This document shows positions 42,416 to 53,868 of a DNA stretch of 64,000 bases, in pieces; position 1 is the first letter of the stretch; each line of letters opens with the position of its first letter. The DNA comes from Papilionanthe hookeriana x Papilionanthe teres. Taxonomy: Eukaryota; Streptophyta; Magnoliopsida; Asparagales; Orchidaceae. Position numbers and translations under genes: made by a program. The DNA lies in the NCBI GenBank assembly GCA_022702705.1, contig CM040426.1, positions 79,755,877 through 79,819,876 of the forward strand, written 5' to 3'. The notes beneath the pieces were generated by a model. The model did not search any database, was not told the DNA's origin, and worked only from the letters and a program-made list of their open reading frames with translations.

Positions 42416-42749
42416 TGGGGTGTTTGGCTGCACCCAAGATTTACGTTAAATAGGATTTAGTAAATCTGGTAAATCCGGATTTACCAAATCCAGATGTTGT
42501 TAAATCTAGAGTAATGTTTGGTTCAATTAAAGGATAAATGTTGTTAAATCTGTTTGACGCTCTTAGCAAAATCTGTTTGACCTTGTTTTCTTCCTAACCT
42601 AATAGTTGGTATTAGTAATCCGGATATACGTTGATAAAGAGGTGGAACGGAGATAAAAATGGATTTAGCTACCCTATTTTTTGCATTTGGCTGGATTTAC
42701 GTTAAATCCAGACATAAATCCTATTAAAAGGGCTCTACCAAATAACCCC
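42416..42749. mobile_element. Tourist-like MITE
   Basis: Ends GGGGTGTTTGGCTGC and, inverted, GGGGTTATTTGGTAG, bordered by TTA at 42413-42415 and 42750-42752, as expected for PIF/Harbinger-mobilised elements. GGATTTACGTTAAAT-like repeats occur near both ends. Confidence 0.65.
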
Positions 42750-44550
42750 TTAGCATTTCCATTATTTTAATTGGCCATCAGAATTTTGACACTAGAGCTG
42801 CCAAGGGCAGCCTATGCATTTTGTTATTGTTGTCAATGATGAGGCTATGGAGGAAGACCTTGATCCTGTAGTTGTTGTTACATCCTTCGTTAGGTGTATT
42901 GGATTGCATTATACTAGAATGCCACTTAATTAGAGATGCATTTCTATCAGAGAAGATCACACTCGTATCTTTAGCCAAATTAATTTGTAAAGCTTTTTAT
43001 AAAGGCTTTAGGACCACTCCATTTTTTTAGTTGAGTCTACCTAATATATTGCTTCTGTTTAAGAGTGGGTATTTTCATATGGATTTTATTTTATTGGAAG
43101 TTACTAATTATTCAATACTTTTTCATCATTCTATAATATATTATATATCCTCTAAATTTAGGATATTCTCCTTTTTTGTTCTATTAATGCTTTCCTATTT
43201 TATCTCTTGCATCAGCCTATATATGGTCACTTTTTAGTGAAGTAAAAAAAAGCTATTATTTCAAAATGCGGAACACAAACCATTAACATCTGCAAATGAT
43301 TTACTTTTCAAACATTTAATTTTTTTCTAACACTACTGTGTACAATAGAAGATAAAAGATACAAGATGTCCCATTAATATGAGTAGAGAATGTTAATTTA
43401 ATGATAAATAAGTAAATCAAATTTAGCATGTTAGAAGTTGTGCTAAAAGATTTTTGTTTATTAGATGCAGATTTAGTAGAACTTGGAAGAATATGTTAAG
43501 AAATTATTATAAAATTGTGGGAATGGTAACAAGTGCACATAAGCTAGCGGAAATAAATTTGGTTTTGCACATGTACTTAAGGGTGTTATATGCACAGTTA
43601 AAGTGGTTATTTGAAATTAATTTAAAATGCTATTAGAGAGATGGTGGGAGTAGCAAATGGTGAATATCAAATATCAAGTAGTAGAAATAAATTCGTTTTT
43701 TGCTTGTACAATGAATGGTATAGTTTGCACCAACAAAATAGGTGAGTTATTTTGAGGATGGTGTTTCTAATCATGCCTCCATGTCTGGTTTTACCATCCA
43801 CAAAAGAACAGTGTTTTCTTATCCTGCAGACCACTTTCATCACCTATTCATTTTTCAACGTTCAAACTTAACGGATAAGGTTTGATACAAACATATAGGG
43901 TGCATGAAGTTTTAAATCTTTTACCATTGTTAGGTGAGCATATTTCAAAATAAAGAAACTATTTACTGTATGATTCATTAATCAAAATGAACAATTTCTA
44001 TGAAATTATCTTTAACAGACTAGGCTTGATAATCCATCGTAACTCAATTCGAAAGATAAATTAAATAATATCCCTACGATGTTTTATCACACCATACACA
44101 AATTTTATTGCAAGGAAATGATGTTTTGCCTGATTGAGTTCGTGTAATACATATTTTGACTTGACGGTTTAGCGTTGATGCCTTCCTTATACAAGACCAT
44201 GGCTATTTTCTTTTATTGCATTAAGAAAGAATGTGCCCTTCCATATCCTGAAATATTCATTATTGTTGATTGAAAAAAAAAATTTAACTGAAGTGCAGAA
44301 GGTTGCATTTGACATTCATTCTGTAGATGTTTGCGAAGAATTTGATGCCAAAGTCAGCCTTAAAAATTGTTTATTCCTCGGAATGTTCATGCTCCATAGT
44401 TTCTGTTATGTAGCGATGTTTTTGTTGCTGCATAAATGTTTTCAGAATCTTCAATAATTATATAGACTTTTTTTTCGTTTCTAAATTATTTAATGTAAGT
44501 AAAACTAAATTAAAGTCAGTAGACCAATAATGCTGAAAGAAAAAATTTTG

Positions 44551-44601
44551 AATACATATACATACATACATACATTTATATACATACATACATATGTATA
44601 C

Positions 44602-44680
<79 letters not shown>
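44551..44680. repeat. (CATA)n-(TA)n microsatellite
   Basis: Tetranucleotide CATA runs followed by about 34 TA units. Confidence 0.95.
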
Positions 44681-44683
<3 letters not shown>

Positions 44684-45398
44684 TCTATGATTCAGCAGAT
44701 GTCTTAGGGCCCCATTTAGCCATGCAGCATGATAGGCAAGTTTGCAGCCAGCCCTACCAGTTTTTGAGCTTTAGCTTGGGTGATTTTTCATCCTCCATCC
44801 ATGCATTTCAACCTATATAGTGGCCGAAAGGAATTTTTTTTCCTTTTTATCCTTAATTGGTTTGACTAAAGAATGCCATTCACTTTTGATCCTACAATCA
44901 GAAATAACGTTATATCATTCTCTTTTAAGATTCCTCTATTGGCTGTAATAGGAGAGTTGCAACCCACTGTTGACCTGATGATTTTGTACTGCTGAAGCAT
45001 CTCATTCCTATTTTAGCTGTTCTTTTTTATTGGAAGTAAGTTTTTCTTGTGTTGCTTTGATTATGGTTTTTTACATTTAATTTAATTATGTTATCTGTCG
45101 TGTGAAATGAATTTATTGCTATATTCAGATTCTCCTGGTTTATCTATCAGCTATTTTTAACTGTAGCATTTGAAGGTCTGAAGTGGTTTTTTGTCGGTTG
45201 TCTCATTGTGCTTCTGCTTTTGGCTGCTGGGAAGGAGATTGGATTATGATATTCTTGCTCGGCTTGGGCATCTGATTTCACATACTCTTTCTATTTTTTT
45301 GCTCTTTTGCTTTTGGGTTGTTCATTTCTTTTTGACAGTAGTTCTTACATTTCTATGAAAAGAAATGTGTCAAAATGTTCCTCTGATTCTTTGCAGGG

Positions 45399-45553
45399 GA
45401 TCATTATAGCCCCGGAGTTTAAAATTATTAATTAGTCTCAGGATTTTCTTAATATGGGTTAGAATAATCCTTAATGAGGATTATTTTAGTCCCCGTTAAA
45501 AATAGTCCTAAGACTAATTTAACAATTTTATAAAGTCCAGGTCTAGGATGATC
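45399..45553. mobile_element. Foldback (hairpin) MITE
   Basis: The left arm GATCATTATAGCCCCGGAGT and the right arm, inverted, GATCATCCTAGACCTGGACT continue as imperfect complements over about 60 bases each, leaving a short loop. Confidence 0.6.
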
Positions 45554-45992
45554 TCATATAAATAATCAGAGATTATTTTTGGCTATTTACTCATTAATGA
45601 CATTTTGTTAGTTGTCGAGTTTTTTTTATTGCTGGCATTAATTACTGATCTCATGTTACTTCTGCCACATCACTTTTGTTTTCTATTGCTTTTTTTTTTC
45701 AAGAAATAAATTTTCTTCATCTATTTGTCAGTGATCATGTTGTTTGTAGATCATATAGGATTTCCTTTAAAATCCTGCCACCTGTTTCTTGTGTAGTGCC
45801 ATGGAGAATCTAGAAAATTTTCTTCTTTGTTATTTGAATGGGTTTAGACAATTAAGGATGGTGAAGAGTATTGTCGTATTGTGTGATATGTTGGAGTTGT
45901 ATGGCAATTTGGTGCTTTACTGAAAACTATTTTGTCTGCTAATGTGTGTCTTTGTGTGTGTGTTTGATGTTTTTATTTTCTTCATATGTTAG

Positions 45993-47029
45993 ATGGGAAA
46001 GAACCGTGAATCTGGACCCTCAGCTACCTGGTCATACGAAATCGTCATGATGTTTTGTGACCTATGTTTGAGAGAAATCGCTCTCGGAAACCGACCTAAC
46101 ACACATTTCACCAAAATCGGTTGGACTAACTTAGTTGAAAATTTCAAGGAATTTACAGGTAGGGACTATGACAGGCTTCAGTTGAAAAACAAATGGGATC
46201 TATTGAAAAAAGAGTGGAAGCTATGGAAGGATTTGAAGAAGGATTCAGATGGATTTGGTTGGAGTCCTAAGAAAAAAACTATTGATGCCTCTGATGAATG
46301 GTGGAAAGCAAAAATTGAGGTATGATTTTTTTTTTTTTCTTTTATAACACTTTTTATGAGTTCTTGTCTCCTGAACCATTAGTGTTTCATTATTAGGAGT
46401 TTCCTTCAGCTAAAAAGTTTAGGTACCATGGCATTGACCCTGAGATGGAAGAAAAGTTAGATAAGATGTTCATGAATGCCGAGACTCCATGGCTACACAA
46501 CTTCGATTCTTTACCTCCGGTCATCACCGACGAAGACCATGAGGATCTTGAAGAGTGTGAAAGCACCAAATCATTATCCGGAGACGTAAAATTGGTGAAC
46601 GAGATTCGGCAATCTTACAGTGGTTCAAAAAGAGCCGCCCAACCTTTATCTAATGGTAAGGCCACCAGAAGTAAGATGGCTTGCCCAAAATCTGGAATGG
46701 CAGAAGCAGCAGCCGCAGGTGTGCCTCAAACGCTTCAAGACCAAATGCTGAAGGCTCAAACGCTTCAGAAACAGATTCAGCAATTGGTTGACGCTGCCAC
46801 CCTCAGAAGCAAAGCCACAGTTGCTCTGAACAAATCCTCCACAATCACAGAAGCAGTTCGAGTGCTTGATTCTATTGAGGAACTTGAGCAAGACGACGAG
46901 CTATATGGTTTTTCGATTGATCTTTTGATGCAGAGGGAGAGCAGAGAACTGTTTATGGCTTTGAAAACAGATAAAAAGGCTTGGTTTCTTAGAAGAGAAT
47001 TTGAGAAAAGTAAGAAGAGCTTTAGCTGA
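45993..47029 (+). CDS. Myb/SANT-like DNA-binding protein (LIMYB / Harbinger-Myb-like)
   Basis: Two exons, 45993-46319 and 46397-47029, joined in phase 0 (donor GAG/GTATGA, acceptor TATTAG/GAG), give 319 residues. Residues about 10-75 form a Myb/SANT-like domain with conserved W12, GNRPNTHF, GW, TG and LKNKWDLLKKEWKLW. The C-terminal half is acidic, then Ala/Gln-rich with coiled-coil potential (residues about 205-255), and ends in a Leu/Phe-rich segment ending FSIDLLMQRESRELFMALK. This is the layout of plant 'L10-interacting MYB domain' proteins, related to the Myb-like partner protein of PIF/Harbinger elements; nuclear, DNA-binding by inference. No terminal repeats surround it and the frame is intact, so a host gene is more likely than a live element. 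Confidence 0.85.
46320..46396 (+). other. Intron of the Myb/SANT gene
   Basis: 77 bases, GTATGA...TATTAG, T-rich. Removing it keeps the frame from the Myb domain into the C-terminal exon. Confidence 0.85.
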
Positions 47030-47429
47030 TCTGTGTTAATGATGTTTAGCATGTAGTTAGTTTTTTTTTTTTTTTTTTGGCTTTTTAACCTGATTATCGT
47101 GATTCATTATATGGTTTTAATGATTTAAATCCTGTTTTTTGTGATTATTTGTACTAACTTTCGAAATTCAGTGATCTGAATGAAAGATTTTTTTGAAGAT
47201 TTTTTATTTTTCTGACATAAGAATTATTTGGAAAAATTATTGTAAAAGTCGAAAGAGTGGGATGGGACGATTGTATGGTGATTAGTGATTTTCTTCTGTT
47301 CAGAAATCTCATATCTGAAGCTCACTGGCTAGAATAAAAACAATGATGAAAGAGTAACTGAATGGGTCTCATGTTTGAAGTCGAATGATAAAATGTTTGT
47401 ACATAAAATATTTATTAATTTTCATTGTC
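47030..47429. other. 3' flank of the Myb/SANT gene
   Basis: AT-rich with a T17 run at about 47062-47079. Nothing coding seen. Confidence 0.5.
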
Positions 47430-48165
47430 TTAAGGCTACATTGGAGGTCGACAATTAAAGGCTTTCGTTCGAGTAGAACTAAAACTGAATATAAAAATGT
47501 AATTTTAGTAATAGTAGCTCTAATGACAGCAGTGTAATGTTGGGTGATCAAATTATTAAAAAGTGTGAACGATTTAAATATCTCTGTTCTATAGTTGAAA
47601 GTGATGGTGATCTAGATGGGGATGTTAATAGTAGAATTCAAATTGATTGGTTGAAGTGAAGGATGTTTCGGGCCTATTGTGTGATAAAAAATTACGGTTT
47701 AGACTGAAAGGAAAATTTTATATGATGGTGGTGAGACTTGCAATGCTCTATGGTGTTGAATGTTGGCCTTTAAAAGAGAAGCATGATAGTAAGTTAAATG
47801 TTGTCGAGACGAGAATGATTAGGTGGATGAATGGCTTTACACTTAAGAGACAAAATGCGAAAGGAATATATCCATGATACGGATGGTGATAAAATTAGAG
47901 AGAGTTGCCTTAGATGGTTTGGTCACATTACATGTCGATCATCTGATGATCCGATTATGAGAGCAGATGTTTTAGATTTGACTTATGTTAAGAAAGGCAA
48001 AGATAGACCTGGGAAGACTTGGGCTTATCGTGTAAAAAATTATCTTAATTTATTATAATAAAATTAAAATATGACACTAAATAGTACGCAATGGAGAAAA
48101 AAGATCATTTAACCGACCCCACTTAGTGGGATTAAGGCTTTGTCGTTGTTGTTGTCGTCGTCATC
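47430..48165 (+). mobile_element. RTE-type LINE, 5'-truncated
   Basis: Encodes, in shifted frames, the C-terminal part of a plant RTE-clade protein: GDQIIKKCERFKYLCSIV, DGDVNSRIQIDWLK (about 47545-47660), LKGKFYMMVVRLAMLYGVEC (47708-47765) and RESCLRWFGHI (about 47900-47935). It ends in the clade's usual tail CCCCACTTAGTGGGATTAAG followed by TTG-type repeats (48117-48165). No endonuclease or RT catalytic part is present. Confidence 0.85.
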
Positions 48166-48271
48166 TAAAGAATAAAATCTTAACAGTTTTATTCTTTACG
48201 ATGAGAACTGAAAATTAAATTTAATTCACGAGATCTTTACTTAAATTCAAAACCTTAGCAATAACTTTTAG

Positions 48272-48508
48272 GGACATTTACATGCATATCACCCTATTCC
48301 TATGTATTTCATATCTAACACCTTAACCTTAATTTTTGTATTTATATCACTCAAATATTTCATTTAAATAAAAAAATACCATCATTTTAACTTTTAAAAC
48401 ATGAAATGCACCTTTCAATGCATAGGTAAGGTGACATGAATGGAAAAATTGAAGTTTTGGTGCTAGATTTGTAAATACATATGAATTGAGTGATATGTAT
48501 GTAAATAT
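48272..48508. mobile_element. MITE family M1, copy 2
   Basis: Inverted ends of about 48 bases: CATTTACATGCATATCACCC... and, inverted, ATTTACATACATATCACTCA..., both running into CTAACACC or CTAGCACC. Best-preserved copy of M1. Confidence 0.75.
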
Positions 48509-49739
48509 AATTAAATAAGCTATCATGATTAGGTTGAAATAAAAGCCAAAATAACTAACAAAAGTTACTCGCAATTCATTGTAACAATTTTATGGGGAAG
48601 GTCTCAGAAGAAATCGTCGACCCCTTGTCATCAAAAAATTGTTTTTGAATGTTACGACAATTGGCAGCATTTGTTGGAAATAAAAAGTGAAAAATTCTAA
48701 AGAATTGAATTTCAACGCGATTTTCAATCATTAATGTTACGACAAGTGCTATACGTGATTTTCTTGTAGAGCAAATTGAAATTATTGCTTGGAAAATAAG
48801 GTGGTAACAAACGCTTGGCGACATGAACAGATTTGTTGCCTTGTTGATGATTTGCATTTTATATGCATCAAGACACTTGACTTCTTACAATTTAAAGACA
48901 GTTTTTTCTTCTCATTTCAGATAATTTTAGGAGCTAAGAAACGAAAACGTACACAGTATACCTGATGCTCGACCACGAATGTTGAGGTGATCCAAAAACT
49001 AGAATTGGTGCAATAAACCATGCGATACTTTATTTTCTCATATGCGTCCAGAGCACGTATGTTAAATTATTAATTTTTACAATTACAACATGACATTATA
49101 TTTTACATAAGAAATATTACAATCAACCATTTTTTTGTGTTTTTTGCAGGTTTTTTATTTTCTTAAGGACTTAACTATGGCAAAGCTGCAACTACTTACT
49201 CCATTGACACATGAACCTCTGGTTGTCGCTTATGATACCATTGTTAGCTTCTTTCAAGAACCCCGTTGTCAAATTCATCGCAACCATCGACTCTGGTACC
49301 TGTACATATTTCCAACCTACCAAAATCTCACGCCCAAATAACCTTCGAAGAAATTTTTTCTTTAATAAAGATGAATGAAAATAAGTTTTTTGAGTTTGAA
49401 ATTTTGATGAATAGTAAATTGGTCGATCTTCACAGTAGAGTATTAACTCTTGATGGAAAACAGAAAGAAAAACTAGTTTATAAATCCCCTTTAAGAAGCC
49501 TCATACAACAGGTTAAAATAAGATGAGTCATAAAGAAAAAGAACAGTTAGCCTCCCCACACACCACGTGAGAAGAAAAGTTGTCTTGCTATTGTAGCTGT
49601 GGAGGAGGAGAAGACTGATGCAAGTGGAACAATGTTAGTTTATTTTAAAAAGAAAAGGATTGAATTGGACTACTATGAATCAATAGTATTTCTAATATAG
49701 TTTATTTAGGGTTTACTATGATAACAATCATATTGTGTT
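48509..49739. other. Unassigned stretch
   Basis: No recognised gene. A short open frame at 49266-49526 encodes a charged peptide without known motif. Confidence 0.45.
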
Positions 49740-51286
49740 ATATTGTATTTCATTATTTGAGCATTTAGGCTAAGGAATATGATCAGATAATCTACAGCAA
49801 GCCCACTTACCCCATGTAGAAAATCTTTTTTAAAAATGAGTACAACTTTCTTGAAGAGAATGAAACAGCTTGTCTCACCATAGGACTACTTTTAGCAACC
49901 AATATAATTGCACTCTTAGAGCATCTGAAATCCTCATTCTTTTCATTTTGTCTCATGTTGACATAACACTTTTAAGTCTCAAAAAATAATCAGTGATAGT
50001 GCTTGTACAGATGTCAAGACATACATTATTTTTGGACTCACTGCATTGTGTGGATAAGATTCCCTGACCAAATATATCTTTATTAAATATTCTTGACCAC
50101 TTCTGCTAATGTTGTAGAGCTCACCTAGCCGAACGTTGTCGTGTAGATTCTCTCTATCAAGCATCTCATCATAAGCTTGCTCGAACTCCTTTTGAATCAC
50201 ATTTACTTATACATGTATATAATAGATCATTTTTTATTTTATTGTTACTGTAGCACTGTACCTTTGAAAGTAATTTACGAATTATATATCGGTGGCATAA
50301 TCTATGACAAATATAAGGAATGCATCTTCTATAGCCCTCGCCATTACTTGATCCTAATTAGCAAATATTGCAATGGATGCATGTCATCCATTATACAAAA
50401 GAAATTTTTAAATAACCAATTGAAGGAATAAATTATCTCATCAAAATAAAACCCTACTTTAAAAAGGAAATTTGCTAATGATGGTTAACCACTACAAATG
50501 GTGCACAAACTAAGTTATATTTATTCAATTTGTAAATTGTATAAAAAAAATACGACATCCTTATAGTATTCATAGTAGTCTCTCGATATGTCATTACTAA
50601 AAAAAAACTCATCAACCTAACAGAATCATTGTTCTGAAAGTCCCATGCAAACATAATATATGCAGTTTTCCTTTCTATGAATAGTTGTACTAAAATATTA
50701 GTGGTGTCATTTTCAATTCTCGCTCTTCTCTCATTTGAATGAACATGAATGCATCTCTTTTTATGAACCTAATTTATCTGCTCCACCAACTTCTATAGTA
50801 AAATTTTTGAATGCTTTGGTAGTTCCAACCCTACTTCTGTCATCGTTTTAAGCACATCTCTATTGATATCATTGATACTATGGCTTAATCTCAAAAGAAT
50901 TTGGCTACTCGGTTCTGATAAGGAATGGTTATGAATTTTAATAAATTTAAATTTTTAATCCTCCAATTGTCATCCATACCAATATCACATCGGATCGTGG
51001 CTGGAAAACCAGTCCTAGTGTCTTCCCTTTTAAACTTAAACATGCTATTAAGGTTAGACTCCTTTTTAAAACTAGATTTACCACATAAGAAGTTCTTTGA
51101 TTTGATATTCCTTGAATTTGGAAAAAAAGGAACATGGTCATTTTGAATAGTGAATTCAATGTGATATGCATAAGCAGAATACAATTCATACGACTCATTT
51201 TCACTATGCACAACGGAGCCAAGCATTTTGTCAACAATTGAATCACTATCCACAATATCTGCTAACAAGACTACACATACAAACAT
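49740..51286 (-). pseudogene. FAR1/FHY3-like (MULE-derived) relic
   Basis: Minus strand. The N-terminal FAR1-type zinc-binding region is partly open (50891-51286: NESYELYSAYAYHIEFTIQN, CGKSSFKKES, EDTRTGFPATIRCDI). Transposase-derived parts follow in broken frames: LVCAPFVVVNHH (about 50465-50505), DQVMARAIEDAF (about 50310-50350) and EFEQAYDEMLDRENLHDN (50130-50190). Plant FAR1/FRS proteins are transcription factors derived from Mutator-like transposases. This copy has several stops and shifts and no SWIM zinc finger was found, so it is a dead family member or an old MULE. Confidence 0.72.
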
Positions 51287-51322
51287 ATGGTTTATAAATT
51301 GTAAGATTTCAAAATATGATAA

Positions 51323-51950
51323 TATTGGTGTGGTGATGATTTGATATTGAGGTGGTTTTGGGGTGGTATTGAGATGATATTGAGTGTTTGTGGGGAAGAT
51401 ATTGAAGGGGAGGTATTGAGGTGGTATTAAAGTGGTATTGGCGTAATATTGGGTTGATATTGGGGGTTTTGGAAGAAGATATTAAAGTGGTGGTATTGGG
51501 ATAGTATTGGCTTTGTATTGGGAGTTTTGGGGAAGATATTGAAGGGATGGTATTAGATTGATATTAGGACAGTAATGGGGTGGTATTGGAGTGATATTGA
51601 TGGTTTTGAGAGAATATATTGTTTGGGATATTTTGTGATGGTATTAATGTGGTATTGGGGTAGTAATGGTGTGATATTGATTTGGTATTAGGGTTTTTGG
51701 GAGAAGATATTGAGGGGATGGTATTGAGGTTGGTATTTAGAAGATTTTGGGGTGGTATTGGGATGACATTATGGATTTTTGTTTAAATATTGATGTGGTT
51801 GTATTGGGGTGGTATTGGGTTCTTTTTTTAAAATATTGATTTGTTTGTATTGGGGTTGGTATTGGGGTAGACCGATGGTATCGGGTGGTATTCATGTGGT
51901 GTTGAGGTGGTGCAATGTTGTTGATGCTCATGTTGTATTGAGAGGTAATG
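51323..51950. repeat. G-rich degenerate minisatellite
   Basis: About 50 loosely repeated units of the type GGTATTGGGGT / GGTATTGAGGT, with strong G over C skew on the plus strand. The minus-strand frames across it are composition artefacts. Confidence 0.8.
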
Positions 51951-52699
51951 GTGTGCACTTGGTATGGTCTTGGGGTGATGTAGAGTTTCTTAACACAAAT
52001 ACACCAAATCTTTCACACCTTCGATGTCAAAGAAAATAGACTATGATGTTGTAGGCACTTCCTATTTTAAAAGTAGTGGTGTTGTGATATTGGAGTGAAA
52101 TTGTGAGAAAGAAATTAAAGCTTGTAATATCAACTAAAATTGATTTAAATTACAAAAGATCAAGAGCAAAAAATAAAGCAGTGTGATGATTTCAATAACA
52201 AATAAACTTACATCTATTTTATTCTATTCATCATTTTAAGAACTCTCAATCATCAAAATTAATCTGTTGTGGATTTATTATGGCATTTATCTCCTCAATA
52301 TGCCACAACTAGTGCTAAATGAAAACCCTAAAATGTCAGAAAGAGATGTAGTCGGTTGTGAACAACAAAATGAGAAGGAAATAGGAAACCCTAAAGTGTA
52401 AAATGATGATTATGACGTGACATGGGTTTTTGAATAGGCAACTTCAGCTTTTTTTCAGTAATATGTAGGGTTGTTCTTAGGTCGGGTTCAGTTTCCCTAA
52501 TAATTTAGTTTTTTTGCCCATTTATTTAATAAAGGAGGTGAGTCCATCGCTTGACAGATCTTTTTATTGAAGTTCAGACACAAAACTGTAGATATTTTCT
52601 CAAAAAATATATTACATACATGTAATCCACACATGATTATTAGCCTCTCCCCTACTCTCTTCTCATCTGCGGGTACATGTTCTCTCCTCATTTGTGCTT

Positions 52700-52702
<3 letters not shown>
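51951..52702. other. Upstream region of OHP1, unassigned
   Basis: AT-rich, no gene recognised. Should hold the OHP1 promoter together with 52703-52840. Confidence 0.5.

Positions 52703-52788
<86 letters not shown>
52703..52788. repeat. (TG)n(AG)n compound microsatellite upstream of OHP1
   Basis: About 26 TG units followed directly by about 17 AG units, ending 52 bases before the OHP1 start codon, hence in the promoter or 5' UTR. Confidence 0.95.
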
Positions 52789-52793
<5 letters not shown>

Positions 52794-52840
52794 TTAATAA
52801 TAGCCATATAGAAGAGGCGGAGAGAAGAAAGATAGAAGTG

Positions 52841-53327
52841 ATGGCAACCCTTGTGACCATTCCATCTCCCCTTACAACCCTAAAGCGTCTCCATGTTCAA
52901 GGCAAGGCGAAGCTTCGTCTTCTTCCTCCCCAAAACCGGAAGTTAAGGGAATTCAGGGTCCGTGCAGCAAAACTCCCTTCTGGGGTAAGTATCATTAGCT
53001 TCTCTAATAGATTTCCCATTTTATTCTTTTCAAATAGATTTAGGGATTTGAAGGTGGAGATTCCCAAGATTGAGCCTAAGCTGACTGAGCCCTTTCTCGG
53101 ATTCACCAACACCGCTGAGATTTGGAACTCTAGGGCTTGCATGATTGGCCTCGTGGGGACCTTCCTCGTCGAACTGGTTTGTTCATTTTACTTCTGAGGA
53201 TGCTTTGGTTAATTGGGGAACCATTCAGATTTAGGGAAAATTTTTCTATTTTTTACAGATTTTTCATAGGGGATTTCTTCAATTGATTGGTGTAGATGTG
53301 GGCAAAGGGCTTAATCTTCCTCTTTGA
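52841..53327 (+). CDS. OHP1: One-helix protein 1 (light-harvesting-like, chloroplast)
   Basis: Three exons, 52841-52984, 53054-53176 and 53259-53327, encode 111 residues, the usual OHP1 length (about 110). Residues 1-about 42 are a Ser/Thr/Arg/Leu-rich chloroplast transit peptide ending near RVRAAK. The mature part has EPFLGFTNTAEIWNSRACMI and one transmembrane helix (about residues 69-93) carrying the chlorophyll-binding ExxNxR-type motif EIWNSR. The C-terminus ends VGKGLNLPL. OHP1 works with OHP2 and HCF244 in early photosystem II reaction-centre assembly in thylakoids. Donor sites GGG/GTAAGT and CTG/GTTTGT, acceptors TTGAAG/GTG and TTACAG/ATT. Intron 1 (69 bases) has no stop in frame, so its retention would still read through. 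Confidence 0.95.
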
Positions 53328-53611
53328 TGCTGCTCTTATTAATCTTGCTGTTATCCTTGTGCATTTAATCACTGAATAAAATTTTAAAAAATAAATAAAG
53401 CTTCAGCTCTGTTTTAGAAGAAGGTGGTGTGGAAGATTGGCTTTGTTCTGTAAGAGGTAGCAATGGCTTTCTATGGAACAAAAGGATGTAGTTTTGATTA
53501 TGGTTTTCAATTTCAGCTCAAATTTGTTCATTCAGGGTACAAATGTGGATTTTTACAATGAATACAATGACTTCCACATGTTTTGCAATTGTTTGGCTGA
53601 TTTTAGAAGCG
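53328..53611. other. 3' flank of OHP1
   Basis: Probable 3' UTR with AATAAA-like sequence at about 53374-53396 (GAATAAAATT, AATAAATAAAG). No other gene seen. Confidence 0.5.
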
Positions 53612-53868
53612 GGGGCATTTACATACGTACCACCGAATTCATATATCTTTATATATCTGACATCTGAACTTTACTTTCTTACATTTAGACGACCAATTTC
53701 TTTCATATCATTATCAAATATACCCACCATCATTATCAAATATACCCACCATTTTAACTAAAGAAGAAATACACCTTTTTGTGCATAAATAAGCTCACAT
53801 AAATGTAAAAGCTGGAAGTTTAGATACTAGATACGTCAATACATAGAAATTTAGTGGCATGTGTTGTT
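53612..53868. mobile_element. MITE family M1, copy 3
   Basis: The left end CATTTACATACGTACCACCG and the right end, inverted (ACACATGCCACTAAATTTCT), match M1 with more divergence than copy 2. It contains a CATTATCAAATATACCCAC direct repeat. Confidence 0.6.

Larger units (their letters stand above)
40083..45992. other. Long non-coding stretch, possibly a leader intron
   Basis: No supported coding exon. It contains three MITE-like elements (41319-41518, 42416-42749, 45399-45553) and a microsatellite (44551-44680). An acceptor-like sequence (TTCATATGTTAG) ends exactly at the ATG of the Myb/SANT gene. Confidence 0.5.

Noticed and set aside
44530..44820. Open frame of Tyr-Ile repeats
   Set aside because: Translation of the (TA)n microsatellite.
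51323..51950. Telomere-like or centromere satellite identity for the G-rich repeat
   Set aside because: The unit is not TTTAGGG, and the short degenerate period is unlike the 150-180 bp centromere satellites.
51809..52039. Open frames through the G-rich minisatellite
   Set aside because: Follow the repeat period only. No conserved domain.
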